Notes: a model not told the origin generated them from the sequence alone. Numbered from the stretch's first letter, positions 12,083 to 23,946 are shown. The stretch: 64,000 nt of DNA from Symbiodinium natans (GCA_905221605.1 CAJNDS010000846.1:791501-855500), one strand, 5' to 3'. Numbers and translations: made by a program.

Positions 12083-13013
12083 CAGTGGGGCCGGTCCAGG
12101 GAAAAAAGGATCTAGAGATTAAGCTGCAATTTAAACAGACCAAGTCGTCCGGAAGGCGTGCAGAACCGCAGAAGTGTAGTGAGACCATGGATTGCTTCTT
12201 CCGAGAACGCAGCCGCATGCAGAACAACGAGAGAAACAGCATCTGAAAATGGCCTGTTTTCATACACTGCCACTCTTCCGTCCCTTGCTTTACCTTTTTT
12301 GCCTGAATTCACGTGTGATGTTTAACTCAGGCACTGCCGCCGCAAATCACCAATCCGGAGCCTCCGTACACGCTCACAAGAGTCAGCTAGCAGTCATGTA
12401 CCGAAGATCTAACTCACAACCCTTGTGGCCTGGTGATTCATGGGCGGAACCCTCAAGCAAGCCCTAAACTCTGCACACTCAACCCGGAACTGAAAGCTAA
12501 AGAGCCTGAGTCTGCCGAGGTCTTTGCCGAAAAGGAAGACCGAAGGCGGCGGGTAGGTTTGGGAGGCAAGGGCCCTCAGGGTTTAATTAGGGTTGACGGT
12601 GAAAAGCAAAGCCCAAAACGTTTGGTTGTTTGCCCTTTGAAGACTATTGAGGGTTTAGGGGTTGAGGGTTTAGGGCTTTACGCCCGGGCTTTAAGGTCAC
12701 TTGAGGCTTCGTTCTTTGTTGAGGTGTGGGGGGGGAGCCTCATCACAGTTGCTGCCTTCGCCGTTTCATTCTGCCCAAAAAACCCTACGAGCCGAGCACA
12801 CAAACCTCACACAACACACCCTGAGCCCGCATCTCCGAGCCCGCATCCGTGCGGCTTGGCTTATGACAATGCTTGCCACTGCGTCTCAGACCTTTAAATT
12901 TCTGTTGCGAGACTCTCCGAAGCAGCAATCCAGCCATGGGGGCCCAGGCAAAGGAATCCCTGCCCGCAAACGGCGGCCAGGCGTATTTATCTCAATGTAG
13001 AGATGTAGGGCCT

Positions 13014-13319
13014 TTATGGGCCTTTAAGCTTAGGGCTCGGGTTTCTGGCTTTGAGCCTTGAGGTTAAACCCTCAAAGGCATCATGGCACAAAAGTTGCTG
13101 GAGTCGGATGTTTCCATGTGCTAGTGAGAGATGCCAAGAAGACTCGTCAAACCTTGAAAGCCGCATAAGTTGCTTTAATGGAACAATCCCAGAAGCTTGC
13201 TTGAGCAAACTCCCTTTCCTTGGCCTGGGCTCCCAAACGCCTACAGTTTCCTCAAGTTCGAAGCTGTCCCCAACGCTGTCAGGCGGGACTGAGGGCTGAA
13301 ACTTAGGTGGTGATTTCAA
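13014..13319 (-). CDS. Possible exon, unknown
   Basis: 101-codon minus frame with DSVGDSFELEETVGVWEPRP, KGSLLKQASGIVPLKQLMRL and SSWHLSLAHGNIRLQQLLCH. An 82-codon plus frame overlaps. Support is composition only. Confidence 0.38.
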   Translation of the reverse strand: MKSPPKFQPSVPPDSVGDSFELEETVGVWEPRPRKGSLLKQASGIVPLKQLMRLSRFDESSWHLSLAHGNIRLQQLLCHDAFEGLTSRLKARNPSPKLKGP

Positions 13320-14482
13320 GTGGCGTATAACCGATTAGTGGCTCTTTGTTCCCGCTGTCAAGGGATTCTTACAGGGACCCCCTAGTTTCCTAACTCCCGA
13401 CCAACGCGAAGAATTGGTGAGATGGATAGGAGTTGATAGGGAGGGGGGGGGAGGGGGGTCCTGGGACTTAGGGGTTTGTGGCGGTTGAGGGTTTAGGGCT
13501 TAGGGGTGGATCTCCGTGGCTTAGGCGTTTAGGCCTGGATCAGGGATTGCTACCAGGGCAAGGCGGCGCAAGGCCTGGTGGAGCCACAAGCTGCAAAGAT
13601 TCGTGGGTTCATATGCTTTAGGTGTTGCCGCCCCGACCCCAACCCGCCCCACCCCAAACCCCACAACACCCGAAAGCCCGGATCTTCGACGCCTCAAGAG
13701 AGCCCTGTTTTGCGTTCTTGATTTTATGGGCTTTGGTATTGGATTAGGGTTCAGGTATCAGGTGCTAGGAACTAAAGGCAGTGAAACGCGCTCGTGGCAT
13801 CTTCCGTCGGGGACTTCCCGCCCTCTCAATCCTAAACCCTCCGCGACAATCTTGTCAATGAGAACTGCTGAGCGGGCTTCTGGTTGAAGATTCGGGCCCA
13901 AGGTGGGTAGAAATTCTGGTTGAGCGTTCAAGGCTTGACTCGGCTACTGTTTCAATATCCCAAGAGGCGTGGAGGTCAGCTCCTTTGCCTGCCCCCTAAA
14001 GCTTAAGGTGAGAACGCGCATGAAGACTTTAGGGACCCAGGGGTCTCGGGCTCAAGAAGCATCCCCCCCCCCCCCCCCCAAAGACCCTAGCGCCAAGCCC
14101 CTGTAGACGATCGGGCCTCCCCCCTTTGGCTGTGCTCAGGAAGATGCCACTTGCGCTTCCGGCATGGGTGAGAAGCAAACAGTTGGGTGGAGCCTGTGAG
14201 AGATGAGGGCTGTACGGCTGGCTGTAGATAAACCCTAAACCCCAAATCCCCAGAAACCTGAACCCAAAATCCGTCATCAAACCCTAAACCCTGCATCCTT
14301 AAACCCTAAGCAGCAAATCCGGCCCAAGAAGGGAACCGCGAACCGGTCACTGACGCTGCGATTTGGGTTGATTTGGGTTGATAGACCTTCTAGGTTCCGA
14401 ACACCCGCCCGGGTTTAGGATTTTGGGCTTCGGGTTTCGGGTTTAGGGTTGGAACCCAACTCCCGAAAAAGGCCGTATCGGG

Positions 14483-14620
14483 GTGCTACTGGGCATGCTG
14501 GCCTTTCATGTATCTGGGATTGGGCAAGTTGAGATTCAGAGCATGAAGGAGGTGGGGTTTGAGGTCAAGGCAGCCAGCGTCATAAACCCATGGGATCCTA
14601 CCGACAACAGGTTTCGGGGC
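14483..14620 (+). CDS. Possible exon, unknown
   Basis: Plus frame LLGMLAFHVSGIGQVEIQSM, KEVGFEVKAASVINPWDPTD. Internal AG (GGGCAAG) and GC (GTCAAG/GCAG) sites could trim it to EIQSMKEVGFEVK. Confidence 0.42.
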
Positions 14621-14714
14621 CCCGTAGCTACTACCCTAAACCCGAATAATAGGCTTAGTTCGGGTTGCAGGTTCAGGGTGTAAAGATTAAGGGGTGCAGG
14701 AGCTAAGCCTGCAA

Positions 14715-14849
14715 ATGTTCCTAGAGAAGAAACGGGTGGAGCCGCGCAGTTCCGACAAATTAACTTATCGCCCTGACGTGCTTAACGAACCGAACTTCAA
14801 TTGCACGAGTATAGTTCTATATGAGATAGTACCCGTCTCATCGTAGCTG
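14715..14849 (+). CDS. Short ORF, unknown
   Basis: 45 codons including the TAG stop, from a true ATG: MFLEKKRVEPRSSDKLTYRP, DVLNEPNFNCTSIVLYEIVP. It has mixed charged and hydrophobic residues. No splice or regulatory evidence. Confidence 0.32.
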
Positions 14850-14999
14850 AAATAGGACGTCCCCCCAACGCATCTCAGAACCCTCGCAAACCGCAAAACT
14901 GTCAAGCTTCCTCAATCCCTGAGGGCCCGGCAATCCGCTTCAAAACCAAAAGCCGTACTTGCAACACCCTAATCCCCAACAAAGTTAAGGGTTTAGGGT

Positions 15000-16200
15000 T
15001 TCGCGTCTAGGGTTTAAGGTTGAGGCTTTAGGGTTTAGGGTTCAGAGTCAACCCCAAACCCTAAACCCCCAAAGGTTCAAGCTGTGAGTCCTCTCCCAGA
15101 CACACGGCCCAACCTAACTTAGACCGGGAGCCTTTGGCCTACCCAGCCAGGGGAAAGCTAACCTGGAAGGACATGAGTGGCATGTAGCGCTGCAAGCACT
15201 AGATGGCCGGAAGCAAGGGCGTAGTTGCTGGGCAAGCACAAATCAAAGTCTCTCTTCTACAGAAACTTGGCTTCTTCGCTGAGGATCGGGGAAGCGAAGC
15301 ACACACTCGTACACACACATATTCCATGGCATGGCGAGCTACAGCTGCTAAAAGCTTCCTGCTCGAAGCGCATACCTTCTGTGTACACATCTGCAGATCC
15401 TACAATCCGGCCTCAAAGACGCCGCTGCTGTCGCATGGCCAGCCAGCGCACTGCGCGCATCATGTCTAACGTTAGGGTCGGCCACTGGCTCGCTCTGTGC
15501 CAATCTCCCGCATGGAAAGTGTAGGCGTAGATGGGCTCTAAGGGCAGAAGGAAACCCAGAAACCCCAAACTCCAACACCCAGGAACCCCCCAAAAAAGCG
15601 CCTCTCAAACCCGAAGAACCCCCAAAGACGCAAAGACAAGCGCGCCATCGACTCTGGGCCCCATTCCTGAGACCCCCTCGGGTACTGGGAGTTCAGGGCT
15701 GCTTTGGGTTGTTTTAAGGATCAGGCGTACACGAAGACCCCCAAAGCCTACACCCTGCAACAGTCGTCAAAGCCCTATAAAGCCCCAAAAAAACCCTGGA
15801 GCCTTATGAGGCCCTTAAAGCACTATGCATGCAGAAAGCGGGAACCGGTGCAAGCGCCGCCGACCATTCCTACAACTTGAATTCCTGGCTCCGTGCGAGT
15901 CTTTGCACTCCTAAAGTCTACCGAGATGAGGAAGGAGGAAGCCATCATCGCCACAAGGCTCGCACGCAAAATATCGGCAGGGTGGGACTTTCGGCCTCGC
16001 TGACGGAACACGTTGTCCACAGCGGGGTTGTGGTGGCTTGGGCGTAAGGGTTCTGGTAACCTCAAGCCGAACCCTACGAACCCTAAACCCTCGAGCCTAG
16101 TCCCTAAACCCTAAACCTACGAACCGCAACCCGACCACAAGACCTCACGGACTCCTGCGGAACATGTAGAGCCCGAAAGGCACTGCGGCAGCATCCTCGA
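15000..16200. other. Unassigned region with conflicting ORFs
   Basis: Plus 15203-15469 (QAQIKVSLLQKLGFFAEDRG) and minus 15823-16065 (GRKSHPADILRASLVAMMAS) are protein-like but unsupported. The rest is heptamer-like. Confidence 0.3.
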
Positions 16201-16201
16201 C

Positions 16202-16387
16202 CCAACACCGCAACCCCTGAACCCTAAGACCCCAAAACCCTAAACCCTAAATCCTATACCCTAAACCCTAAACACTAAACCCTAAACCCTAAACCCTAAA
16301 CCCTAAACCCTAAACCCTAAACCCTAAACCCTAAACCCTAAACCCTAAACCCTAAACCCTAAACCCTAAACCCAAACCCTAAACCTT
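16202..16387. repeat. CCCTAAA array
   Basis: About 25 heptamers, the longest run in this orientation in the first 20 kb; the left part is degenerate. Confidence 0.96.
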
Positions 16388-16949
16388 GCTGAGTGTTGCT
16401 TCTCGACATTTCTTGAGAGCAGGCGCTAGAAAGTCCACTCCGGCCCTGTCACTGGCCTGCAAAAAATCCCCAAGTCCTCACAGGAGCGCCAGGTTTCGGG
16501 TTTAGGGTTTCGGGTTTCGGGTTTCGGGCTTCGGGTTTAGGGTTTAAGACGATCCTCTTTGTTCATCAAGAATCAAATGCCCGTACACATGCGGCGACTT
16601 CTCTAAAATTGTGGTCCTTTAAGGTCCTTTTTGGGTTGATATTATGATAAGGCGGACAGGAATATTTAGGGCACGAAAGACAGGACCATGATTTTGAGAA
16701 CTGACCATGTGTATCCTCTTCGAACAAAACCTCAGGTTTAGGGCTCACAGGGCTTTCAGCTTCAGGGTTTTGGGGCTCCTTAGATCCCGAACCCCTAAAC
16801 CCCAAAGCCCCTAAGCCCCCAAACCCCTAAACCCCTAAACCCAAAACCCTGAACCGCAAACCCTAAACCCTAAACCCTAAACCCTAACCCGAAACCCCAA
16901 ACAAGCCCAGGGGTTCGATTCCCGCCTTGCTATGGACTCACCAAAACGG

Positions 16950-17002
16950 CTGCTGCAGCCGGATTCTGTGGCCCTCGTGGGCCAGTGAACTACCTGCCAG
17001 GC
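16950..17002 (-). CDS. Possible short exon
   Basis: Minus frame GSSLAHEGHRIRLQQPF, with acceptor CTGGCAG and a good GTGAGT donor, squeezed between two heptamer arrays. Short, so uncertain. Confidence 0.42.
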
Positions 17003-17004
17003 TT

Positions 17005-17275
17005 GAGGGTTTAGGGTTTAGGGTTTAGGCTTTAGGGCTTAGGGCTTAGGTTTGAGGGTTTGAGGGTTTGAGGGTTTGAGGGTTTGGGGTTTAGGGTTTA
17101 GGGTTTAGGGTTTAGGGTTTAGGGTTTAGGGTTTAGGGTTTAGGGTTTAGGGTTTAGGGTTTAGGGTTTAGGGTTTTTAGGGTTTAGGGTTTAGGGTTTA
17201 GGGTTTAGGGTTTAGGGTTTAGGGTTTAGGGTTTAGGGTTTAGGGTTTAGGGTTTAGGGTTTGGGCTTAGAGTTT
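17005..17275. repeat. TTTAGGG array, about 270 bp
   Basis: The longest TTTAGGG run in the window, with one TTTTTAGGG slip at 17173 and TTTGAGGG units at the left edge. Confidence 0.97.
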
Positions 17276-18045
17276 AGGGCGTTGGATTTTGCCCTTAGCA
17301 CCTCGGGCTGCGAACATCAAGTGCCAAACACTAAACCTGTAGCCCTGAAGCCCTGCAGAATCCCCGTTATTAACTGTGGCTTTGGGGACTGCTTCTTCTT
17401 CTTCTAGAACCCTCAACCCTAAGCCCTAAACCCGAAACCCGAAACCCTAAGCCCTAAACCCTAAACCCGAAACCCTAAACCCTGAACCCTCATCCCGGTG
17501 CGTCCAACCTCAGTGGGCTCAGCCTGAGCCGCGGCTCAGCCCTTCTGGCCTGTGAGGTCTCTGGGGTCTCTAGGGCTTTCGGATTGAGGTTGAGGACTTG
17601 TCTGTGGTTGAGGACTTTAGGTTTAGGACTTTAGGTTGAGGACTTTAGATTTTAGGGTTCAGGAAAAAGTGCGTAGAGTTTAGTGCGGAATTGGTGTGGA
17701 AGACCTGGGGGAATCGAGTTGAAGTTTGATGGCAGTAAGTCTTAAAGCTTGTAGAAAATCTAGCATGAAAGTTTTGCAGAAGCAGATGGATCCTCAGAAA
17801 CCAAAACAGAAGATGCACAGTGAATAAAGCATATACACATACGATTTTAGGATCTAGAGTTGCCTTTCGTGGTCCAGGAAATCGAGTCATTGCGAAGTAG
17901 TGGCACGCTGCGATTTCGTCAACCGTCAGCGCAGCATGTCCGAGAAAGAGGCCTGAATCCTGATTTCCACAAACCACTTGCCCAATTGATTAAACTATGC
18001 GCGCACAAGTGCGGCTTCCGGCTCTACTTCACATCTGCCCACATG

Positions 18046-18237
18046 TCACATGTTCAAGCATACGCTACATATCCAAGATGCCATTGATGAATCTGGTTTC
18101 TCGATGCCGTAGACTACACTAGATCCTGCTTGCCTATCCACAAACCCGAACTGTAGCCCACTCCAGCCGGGTGGCAAAAACGTCGCAAAAGTCTCTGCCT
18201 TTGCCGCTCCCCCTGCAAAGAGGACATTCAAGTTCAA
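18046..18237 (-). CDS. Possible exon, unknown
   Basis: 63-codon minus frame NLNVLFAGGAAKAETFATFL, PPGWSGLQFGFVDRQAGSSV, VYGIEKPDSS. Protein-like in composition; boundaries not resolved. Confidence 0.38.
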   Translation of the reverse strand: MNLNVLFAGGAAKAETFATFLPPGWSGLQFGFVDRQAGSSVVYGIEKPDSSMASWICSVCLNM

Positions 18238-18411
18238 GGATCAAGATATTGGCCCTTCAGGGCTTGAGCTACTCGTCCAGTTTCCCAGGGGAGCTCATAG
18301 TGCACTTTTGGGAATACACACCGCGAGGTGCACGCGCTCCAAAGACGAAACGCCCAAATCCCCTCTGAAAGAACCCAGATCTCAATTATCACTAGCCATT
18401 TTATGTCTGAC

Positions 18412-18522
18412 ATCATATATATATATATGTAGAAAATGTATATGAATACACATATACATATACATGTACATATACATACACATATACATATACATATACA
18501 TATACATGTACATGTACATGTG

Positions 18523-18567
<45 letters not shown>

Positions 18568-18626
18568 GTACATATACATATACATATACAGATACAGATA
18601 CAGATACATAAACATATACATATACT
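18412..18626. repeat. TATACA/CATATA microsatellite
   Basis: About 210 bp of ACATAT-type hexamers with GTACAT and AGATAC variants; it gives false YIYIYI and HIHIHI ORFs in every frame. Confidence 0.95.
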
Positions 18627-18893
18627 GCGCATATGCAAGACAGGTCCCCAGAACACATTCCTCAGTACTGTTTGGAATGCAGATCCAGACTCTGTACGAC
18701 AAAGCAGTTGAGGGGGAAAACCGTGTCCCTTGGGGCCCGTGGACTAAAAAAAAACCCAACCGAGCTCAATGAAGGCTGGAGCAAGCTTCAGCCTCCAGCC
18801 TCCCCCACCCAAAGCTTACCAAGCGTCAAACTATAGCGTTATATATTTCACATGTCTACAAACATAGCAGCAATGTGACATGCAACAGAATGC

Positions 18894-18961
18894 CTCTAAG
18901 GTAGTGTTCGCGGCCTCCGCCTCTTCCATCCTCTGTGCTTCCACCTCACGGGCATAGGTTC
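18894..18961 (-). CDS. Coiled-coil gene exon
   Basis: 68 nt: two bases, TYAREVEAQRMEEAEAANTT then LE. Acceptor CTCAG/G, GC donor (TTAGAG/GCAT). Confidence 0.66.
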
Positions 18962-19368
18962 CTGAGCTCAGGTGGGATGTTGGTGTTAGGGTTTAGGGAT
19001 TAGGGTTTAGGGTTTAGGGTTTAGGCGGGGGGGCATTTGGGTTGTTATTCACCAACATTTTTTCTACACATACATTACGCCCTCAGAACCCCTAAGCCCC
19101 AAACCCCCTATATCTTGAACCCTACAACCTAAACCCCCTACACCCTAAACCTCCTAAACCGGCTGAAGGCTCAGGGCTTAGGGTTTAGGGTTTCGGGTTC
19201 AGGGTTTAGGGTTTAGGGTTCAGGGCTTCGGGTTCAGGATTTCGGGTCTAGGGTTTCGGTTCAGGGTTAGGGTTTAGAGCTTCGGGTTCAGTGTTTCCAC
19301 AAGCAATGTGGCAAACCCACGCCGTAAATGGTTCAGGGTTCCGGGCGTAGGGGCTTAGGGAACCATAT

Positions 19369-19470
19369 GGGGGTTCACGAAAATAGGGGACCCTTAATAT
19401 AGACCCCTAGAATAGTAGGATGCCCTATAGTCAGGACCCCAATGAGGTACCCCCGAATTTCGGAAACCCC
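19369..19470. repeat. MITE-3 copy
   Basis: About 102 bp bounded by GGGGGTTCACGAAAAT and ATTTCGGAAACCCC (inverted). Interior has AGACCCCTAGAATAGTAGGA, matching the block order of the copy at 47200. Confidence 0.7.
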
Positions 19471-19571
19471 AACCTCAACCCTAGACCCCTAGACCCTACT
19501 ACACACTGACCCCCAAACCCTTAACCCTTAACCCTAAACCCTAAACCCTAAACCCTAAACCGCCACATCTC

Positions 19572-19643
19572 AGTCTTTCCGCCGAGCTGCGGCGAACGTC
19601 CTCCTCGACGATGCGCTTCCTCTCGGCCTCAAGGGCCTCCCGC
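19572..19643 (-). CDS. Coiled-coil gene exon
   Basis: One base, then REALEAERKRIVEEDVRRSS and AER. Acceptor GCGAAG/G. It forms a 100-bp coding island between a CCCTAAA array and a TTTAGGG array. Confidence 0.68.
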
Positions 19644-20129
19644 CTTCGCCGGTTCTCCTTCAAATTTAAGGTTTAGGGTTTAGGGTTTAGGGTTTAGGGT
19701 TTAGGGTTTAGGGTTTAGGGTTTAGGGTTCAGGGTTTAGGGTTTAGAGTTTACGGTTTACGGTTTAGGGTTTAGGTTTAGGGTTTGCAGGTTTAGGCTTT
19801 CGGGTTTGGGGTTTGAGGTTATAGGCTCAGGCTCAGGGTTTGGGCGCTTTGGGGGGGGGGGGGGGGGCGGGGGGACGTTTAGCGCGAGATCGTGCTTGAA
19901 GTTTAGGGGTTAGGGCTATTTCGCGTGTCAGGGCGCATATACTAGCGAGGTTCGGATTCATAGGACGTACCGCGTTTAGGATGTAGTGCATGTTTAGGGT
20001 TCAGGTTCAGCCGTGAACACTGAACCCCCCCACACCCCGGCCCCGTCCAAGAAATGCCTCCTCCCACCCCCTCCCAAGCACAACCCTAAACCCTAAACCC
20101 TAAACCCTAAACCCTACATGTAGCGATCT

Positions 20130-20190
20130 CCTCGACCTCGCGCTGGCGCCGTTCCTCGGCAGCAAGTCGCCGCTGCAGCTCGGCCTGGAC
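20130..20190 (-). CDS. Coiled-coil gene exon
   Basis: VQAELQRRLAAEERRQREVE, starting after acceptor TGCCAG/G. GA or GT donors near the 3' end are alternatives. Telomere-like DNA lies on both sides within 30 bp. Confidence 0.7.
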
Positions 20191-20329
20191 CTGGCAAAGG
20201 CGGTTCAAGGGTTTAGGGTTTAGGGTTTAGGGTTAGGGTTTAGGGTTTAGGGTTTAGGGTTTGGAGGGTTTAGGGTTGAAGGTTTTTCGACCCTACACTC
20301 CCTCTAAACCCTAAACCCTGAAGGATCCA

Positions 20330-20406
20330 TGGCGGCCTTGTCTTGAATCCGCTTCTCGACTTCCTCCTCAATGCGCTGGGTTTGCTCTTCCTGCGCTCTT
20401 CGAATT
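20330..20406 (-). CDS. Coiled-coil gene exon
   Basis: One base, then IRRAQEEQTQRIEEEVEKRI and QDKAAMD. Acceptor CCGAAG/A. A GC donor inside (GACAAG/GCCG) may end the exon slightly earlier than given. Confidence 0.68.
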
Positions 20407-20474
20407 CTTCGGAGCTTCGGGGGGTTGGGTGGGCTTTTAGCCAAGCTACCCCCTAATGTGCAAGCGGGCTACAC

Positions 20475-20599
20475 GTGGTCATTCAAGACCCACTCGAACA
20501 TGTAAGGGGTGCCCATTTCCAGCTTTGAAGGGGCAAATATTCCGAGAAGGAACTCGGCGGGCTGACACCAGTTACCCTCCAAAATCAGGTAGCAGAGTC
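20475..20599 (-). CDS. Exon of a folded domain within the coiled-coil region
   Basis: 125 nt: two bases, LCYLILEGNWCQPAEFLLGI, then FAPSKLEMGTPYMFEWVLND and H. Acceptor GAG/G, GT donor (CAC/GTGTAG); without the splice a TAG follows after one codon. Aromatic-rich and not coiled coil, unlike its neighbours. Family not recognised. Confidence 0.7.
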
Positions 20600-20711
20600 C
20601 TCCTGAACCCTAAAACCCTAAACCCTAAACCCTAAAACCCCAAAACCCCAAACCCAGAGAGTCTGCACGCACAGGAAAAGTCGCCCTTCACCCCTCCAGC
20701 CGCGTCCTCAC

Positions 20712-20760
20712 GTCGCATTCTTGCGGCCTCCTCTTCCCTGCGGTTCACCCGCTCCTCCTC
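20712..20760 (-). CDS. Coiled-coil gene exon
   Basis: 49 nt: EEERVNRREEEAARMR and one base. Acceptor CCTCAG/G, GT donor (C/GTGAGG). Downstream bases also stay open (REDAAGG), so the 3' end could be later. Confidence 0.65.
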
Positions 20761-20901
20761 CTGAGGCCAGAGTGTTCCTTAAGAAGTTGGGTCTCTCAAT
20801 TGTTGTCGTGGGGGTTCTTTTGCCCCAAACCGGAAAACCCTAAAACCTGAAAGCCCAAAAGCCCTAAAGCAAACCGGGTTGGGTCAAAGACAGTCTGGAC
20901 C

Positions 20902-21150
20902 AACCCTAAACCCTAAACCCTAAACCCTAAACCCTAAACCCTAAACCCTAAACCCTAAACCCTAAACCCTAAACCCTAAACCGGCCCTCAGGTCTCCAGA
21001 ATCCCTTTCTGTGGGTACCCCGAAGAAGACATGTTGCAACCAGGGGCCCCCAAAAGAGTGAAAAAGGGTTTAGGGTTTCAGGTTTAGGGTTTAGGGTTTA
21101 GGGTTTAGGGTTTAGGGTTTAGGGTTTAAGGTATAGGGTTTAGGGTGGGT
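20902..21150. repeat. Opposed CCCTAAA and TTTAGGG arrays
   Basis: CCCTAAA units (20902-20982), a 75-bp unique island, then TTTAGGG units (21065-21150): a head-to-head pair. Confidence 0.95.
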
Positions 21151-21574
21151 TTCGGGTGTAGCTTTTTGTGGTTTGGGCGTTAGGGTTTCAGGTTCAGGAT
21201 AAGAAACAGGATTGGGAGAACTGACAGGCAGGAGCAGATGCAAAGTCTCCGTCGGAGCATAGTGATAGGCATGTGACTTGAGGCCTTGGCAGCTTTAGGA
21301 AGCTGCAATTTAGGGTTTAGGGTTTAGGGTTTAGGATTTAGGATTTAGGATTTAGGGTTCAGGGTTTAGGATTTCGGGTTTAGGGTTTAGGGTTTAGGAT
21401 TTAGGATTTAGGGTTTAGGATTTAGGGTGTAGCAAGATGGCTACGTGTGTCTTTGCCGGCGCAAGCACAAGAGTAACAAGAGTCTTCGTTGGTCCGCGGG
21501 TTGTACAACACCGAGAAGGAAAGGCTTCCTCTGCCCCGACAGAGACGACACAGCAAAAAACAAGAGAGCCCTTA

Positions 21575-21885
21575 AACTCTAAACCCTTAAACCCTTGAAC
21601 CCTTAAATCCTGAAACCCTTAACCCTTAAATCCTTAAACCCTTTTAACCCTTTAACCCTTAAGCCCGTAAACCCTTTAACCCTTTAACCGTCTAACCCTT
21701 TAACCCTTTAACCTTTTAACCCTTTAACCCTTTAACCCTTTAACCTTTTAACCCTTTAACCCTTTAACCTTAAACCTAAACCTTTAACCCCTTTAACCCT
21801 TAAACCCTCGCACCTCAACCCTTAAACCCTCAACCCTAAGCCCTAAACCCTTAACCCTTAATCCCTAAACCCTTAAACCCTAAAC
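21575..21885. repeat. AACCCTTT-type variant array
   Basis: An 8-bp unit (CCCTTTAA) dominates, with CCCTTAAA at both ends. Distinct from the heptamer of neighbouring arrays, so it was amplified locally. Confidence 0.92.
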
Positions 21886-21913
21886 CCCCCTGTAAGTCTG
21901 CTGCAAAACCGAC

Positions 21914-21969
21914 CTTCGAAGATCGGCTGTCGAGCTGAATTTAAGGGGCCAACGATCACGCAAGAGCTT
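21914..21969 (-). CDS. Exon, basic segment
   Basis: 56 nt: KLLRDRWPLKFSSTADLR and two bases. Acceptor CGCAAG/A, GT donor (GAAG/GTCG). It sits just beyond a long AACCCTTT-type array (21575-21885). Confidence 0.52.
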
Positions 21970-22095
21970 CTTGCGGCCTCTCAAACCCTAAACCCGCAAC
22001 CCGAAACCCCAAACCCTAAACCCTGAACCCTGAACCCTGAATCCTAAATCCTAAACCCTTAGCCCCAACTCTGGGCTCCCACAAGTTTGCCGCGC

Positions 22096-22149
22096 CTTCC
22101 ATTGCCACAGCTCCGACTCTGCCGCACGCAGTCGGCGGGTTGCTTCTTC
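22096..22149 (-). CDS. Coiled-coil gene exon
   Basis: 54 nt: EEATRRLRAAESELWQWK. Acceptor GCCAAG/G, GC donor (AAG/GCGCG). Same length and phase as the exon at 22715, as expected for repeated coiled-coil exons. Confidence 0.7.
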
Positions 22150-22714
22150 CTTGGCGCTTTGGGTGCAGGGTTTATGGGGGTTTAGGTGGCTGACAGGGCC
22201 CCGTCGGCCGAGCGAGGCTGAAAGCTCCAGGCCAAGTGGTCATGAAGGGTTCTCGTTGCGAGGATTTGGGGTACTTGAAGAGAGGTGGTTTGGATCCGTG
22301 CTTTCAGCCTTTAGTGTCAGTTTGCGCTCACGTAGCATGCTTGCGCACCGTGAGCGTATGTGTGTGTGTGTGCCCCTGTAGCTTCGTGCAGCGATTCGTC
22401 AAGCGATTGTTAACGATGCGAAAACCGCGAGGTTCTACTCCTTCGTTGTTGCCATGCCTTAGGCCGAAACCCAAAACCTTATACGAGTTCATGGCCTCCA
22501 GAAGTCAGTTTGGGGCCTTGGATCGTCTCATCGACCCAAAAGAACACGCAAAGCAGGCACCAAATGTCAGGGCCTTCAGGGCCTTCAGGGCCTCATGGGT
22601 TTAGGGTTTAGGGTTTAAGGTTTACGGTTTAGGGTTTAGGGGTTAGGGGTTTCGTTTCGGTGCCGGAAAAGAACAGGATTCGGAATCAAAGCCTCCCTTT
22701 CATGCCAAAGCCAC

Positions 22715-22768
22715 GTACTCGAGCTTCGCTTGCTCCACCCCTTCGGCGTGCCGACGCGCCAGGGCTTC
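22715..22768 (-). CDS. Coiled-coil gene exon
   Basis: 54 nt: EALARRHAEGVEQAKLEY. Acceptor GTGGAG/G, GT donor (TAC/GTGG). Confidence 0.68.
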
Positions 22769-22914
22769 CTCCACAAGGGGAATCCCAGTTTACCCTTATC
22801 AGCCCATGATTGTTGTATGTTGTTACCCCGCCCTTGGGTATAAACCCTAAACCCGACACCCTAAACCCTAAACCCAGGGCTTCGAAAGGGAACCCTGTCC
22901 ACCCTGGACCCGGC

Positions 22915-22941
22915 CTGCGCGTGCTTTTGCTGGGTCAGCTC
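22915..22941 (-). CDS. Coiled-coil gene microexon (27 nt)
   Basis: ELTQQKHAQ, phase 0. Acceptor GGGAG/G, GC donor (CAG/GCCGG). Very short; support comes from the QQKHxQ match to the exon at 24262 and from the splice sites. Confidence 0.5.
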
Positions 22942-23946
22942 CTCCCGGGGGGATTTAGGGTATAGGGGGGATTTAGGGTATAGGGTTTCGGGTTTAGGGG
23001 TTCGGGAAAAGTATGGAAAAGTTTAGGGAACTTGAAGGGCATTGAAGCCATCTTCTCCAGTGTCCAGTTCCCAGCGCATCTTCAATTGCAGTGGGAGGCT
23101 TTCGTTCACGTGCTTCCAGCAGAGTCTTCGTCAAGCGTTGTTCTTATTGTTACTCGTCCTGCTTTGCTGCACACGACCAAAAATGGTCAGAAGACTACTC
23201 AGCTGTCACAGCGCTTGGTGCGCGCTTGGGGCTTGCTGGCGGCACGGAAGCTGCTTCTGACGATGTCGACGTGTTGGGCAGTTTTGGGGGGACATGGACA
23301 GGGGTAGGCCCGGTAGGCACCATGGGCGCAGCCACACGAATGACTACTAGTTGCTGCCGCTTTCCGGCGATGTTCGAAAAAGTCAAGGCGAAGGCTCGGC
23401 TGGCCACGCGCCAGCCAGCATTTCACAAAAACTCATGTTTGTTGCTGGGGTTTGGAACTGGAGTACCTCCTCATTCTCGTCAGTCATCATATGTTTGGTT
23501 CTCTTGGTATACGTCTTGTTGCTATTTGTCTCACACTTCTGCTTCTCCTGATTCTGAATATCCTTGTTCCTAAGTATGCTTCTTCCATGCGCCTGTCATG
23601 TGGTTAACATGTGCACTTCACAGTGGTATTCTTCTTCATCGTCATCAATGAGCATACTGTGCTTGGGTCAGTTTTTTGGGCCCGCCGAGCGGGTCGGCAA
23701 CCGGACCACCGAAAAGTGGTCGCCGGGGTGGGAAGACAAAGCAGCCCGACAAATAAACAAATACTTGGCGCCAAAAGCGCGGCCCCAAAACGACAATTCT
23801 GCGGTTCCAAAACTGGGCCCACGGCGCGGCCGCGAATTCTGCGCCCTAACAGTGAGCGAACTGCATGCCCCAAACTTGCGGATCCGAATTTTACAGCCCC
23901 CATCCCCCGAAGCCCTCCAAAGACCCCCCCCCCCTGCACCCAACTC

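Noticed and set aside
16908-16930. GGTTCGATTCCC, a tRNA T-arm (B-box) match
   Set aside because: Upstream is heptamer repeat with no A-box, D-arm or anticodon stem. Similar partial matches at 35852 (TTAGCTCAGGGTGTAGAG) and 37079 (GGTTCGAA) also lack a cloverleaf.
18382-18772. Y/I, M/Y and H/I repeat ORFs on both strands
   Set aside because: They come from the CATATA microsatellite.
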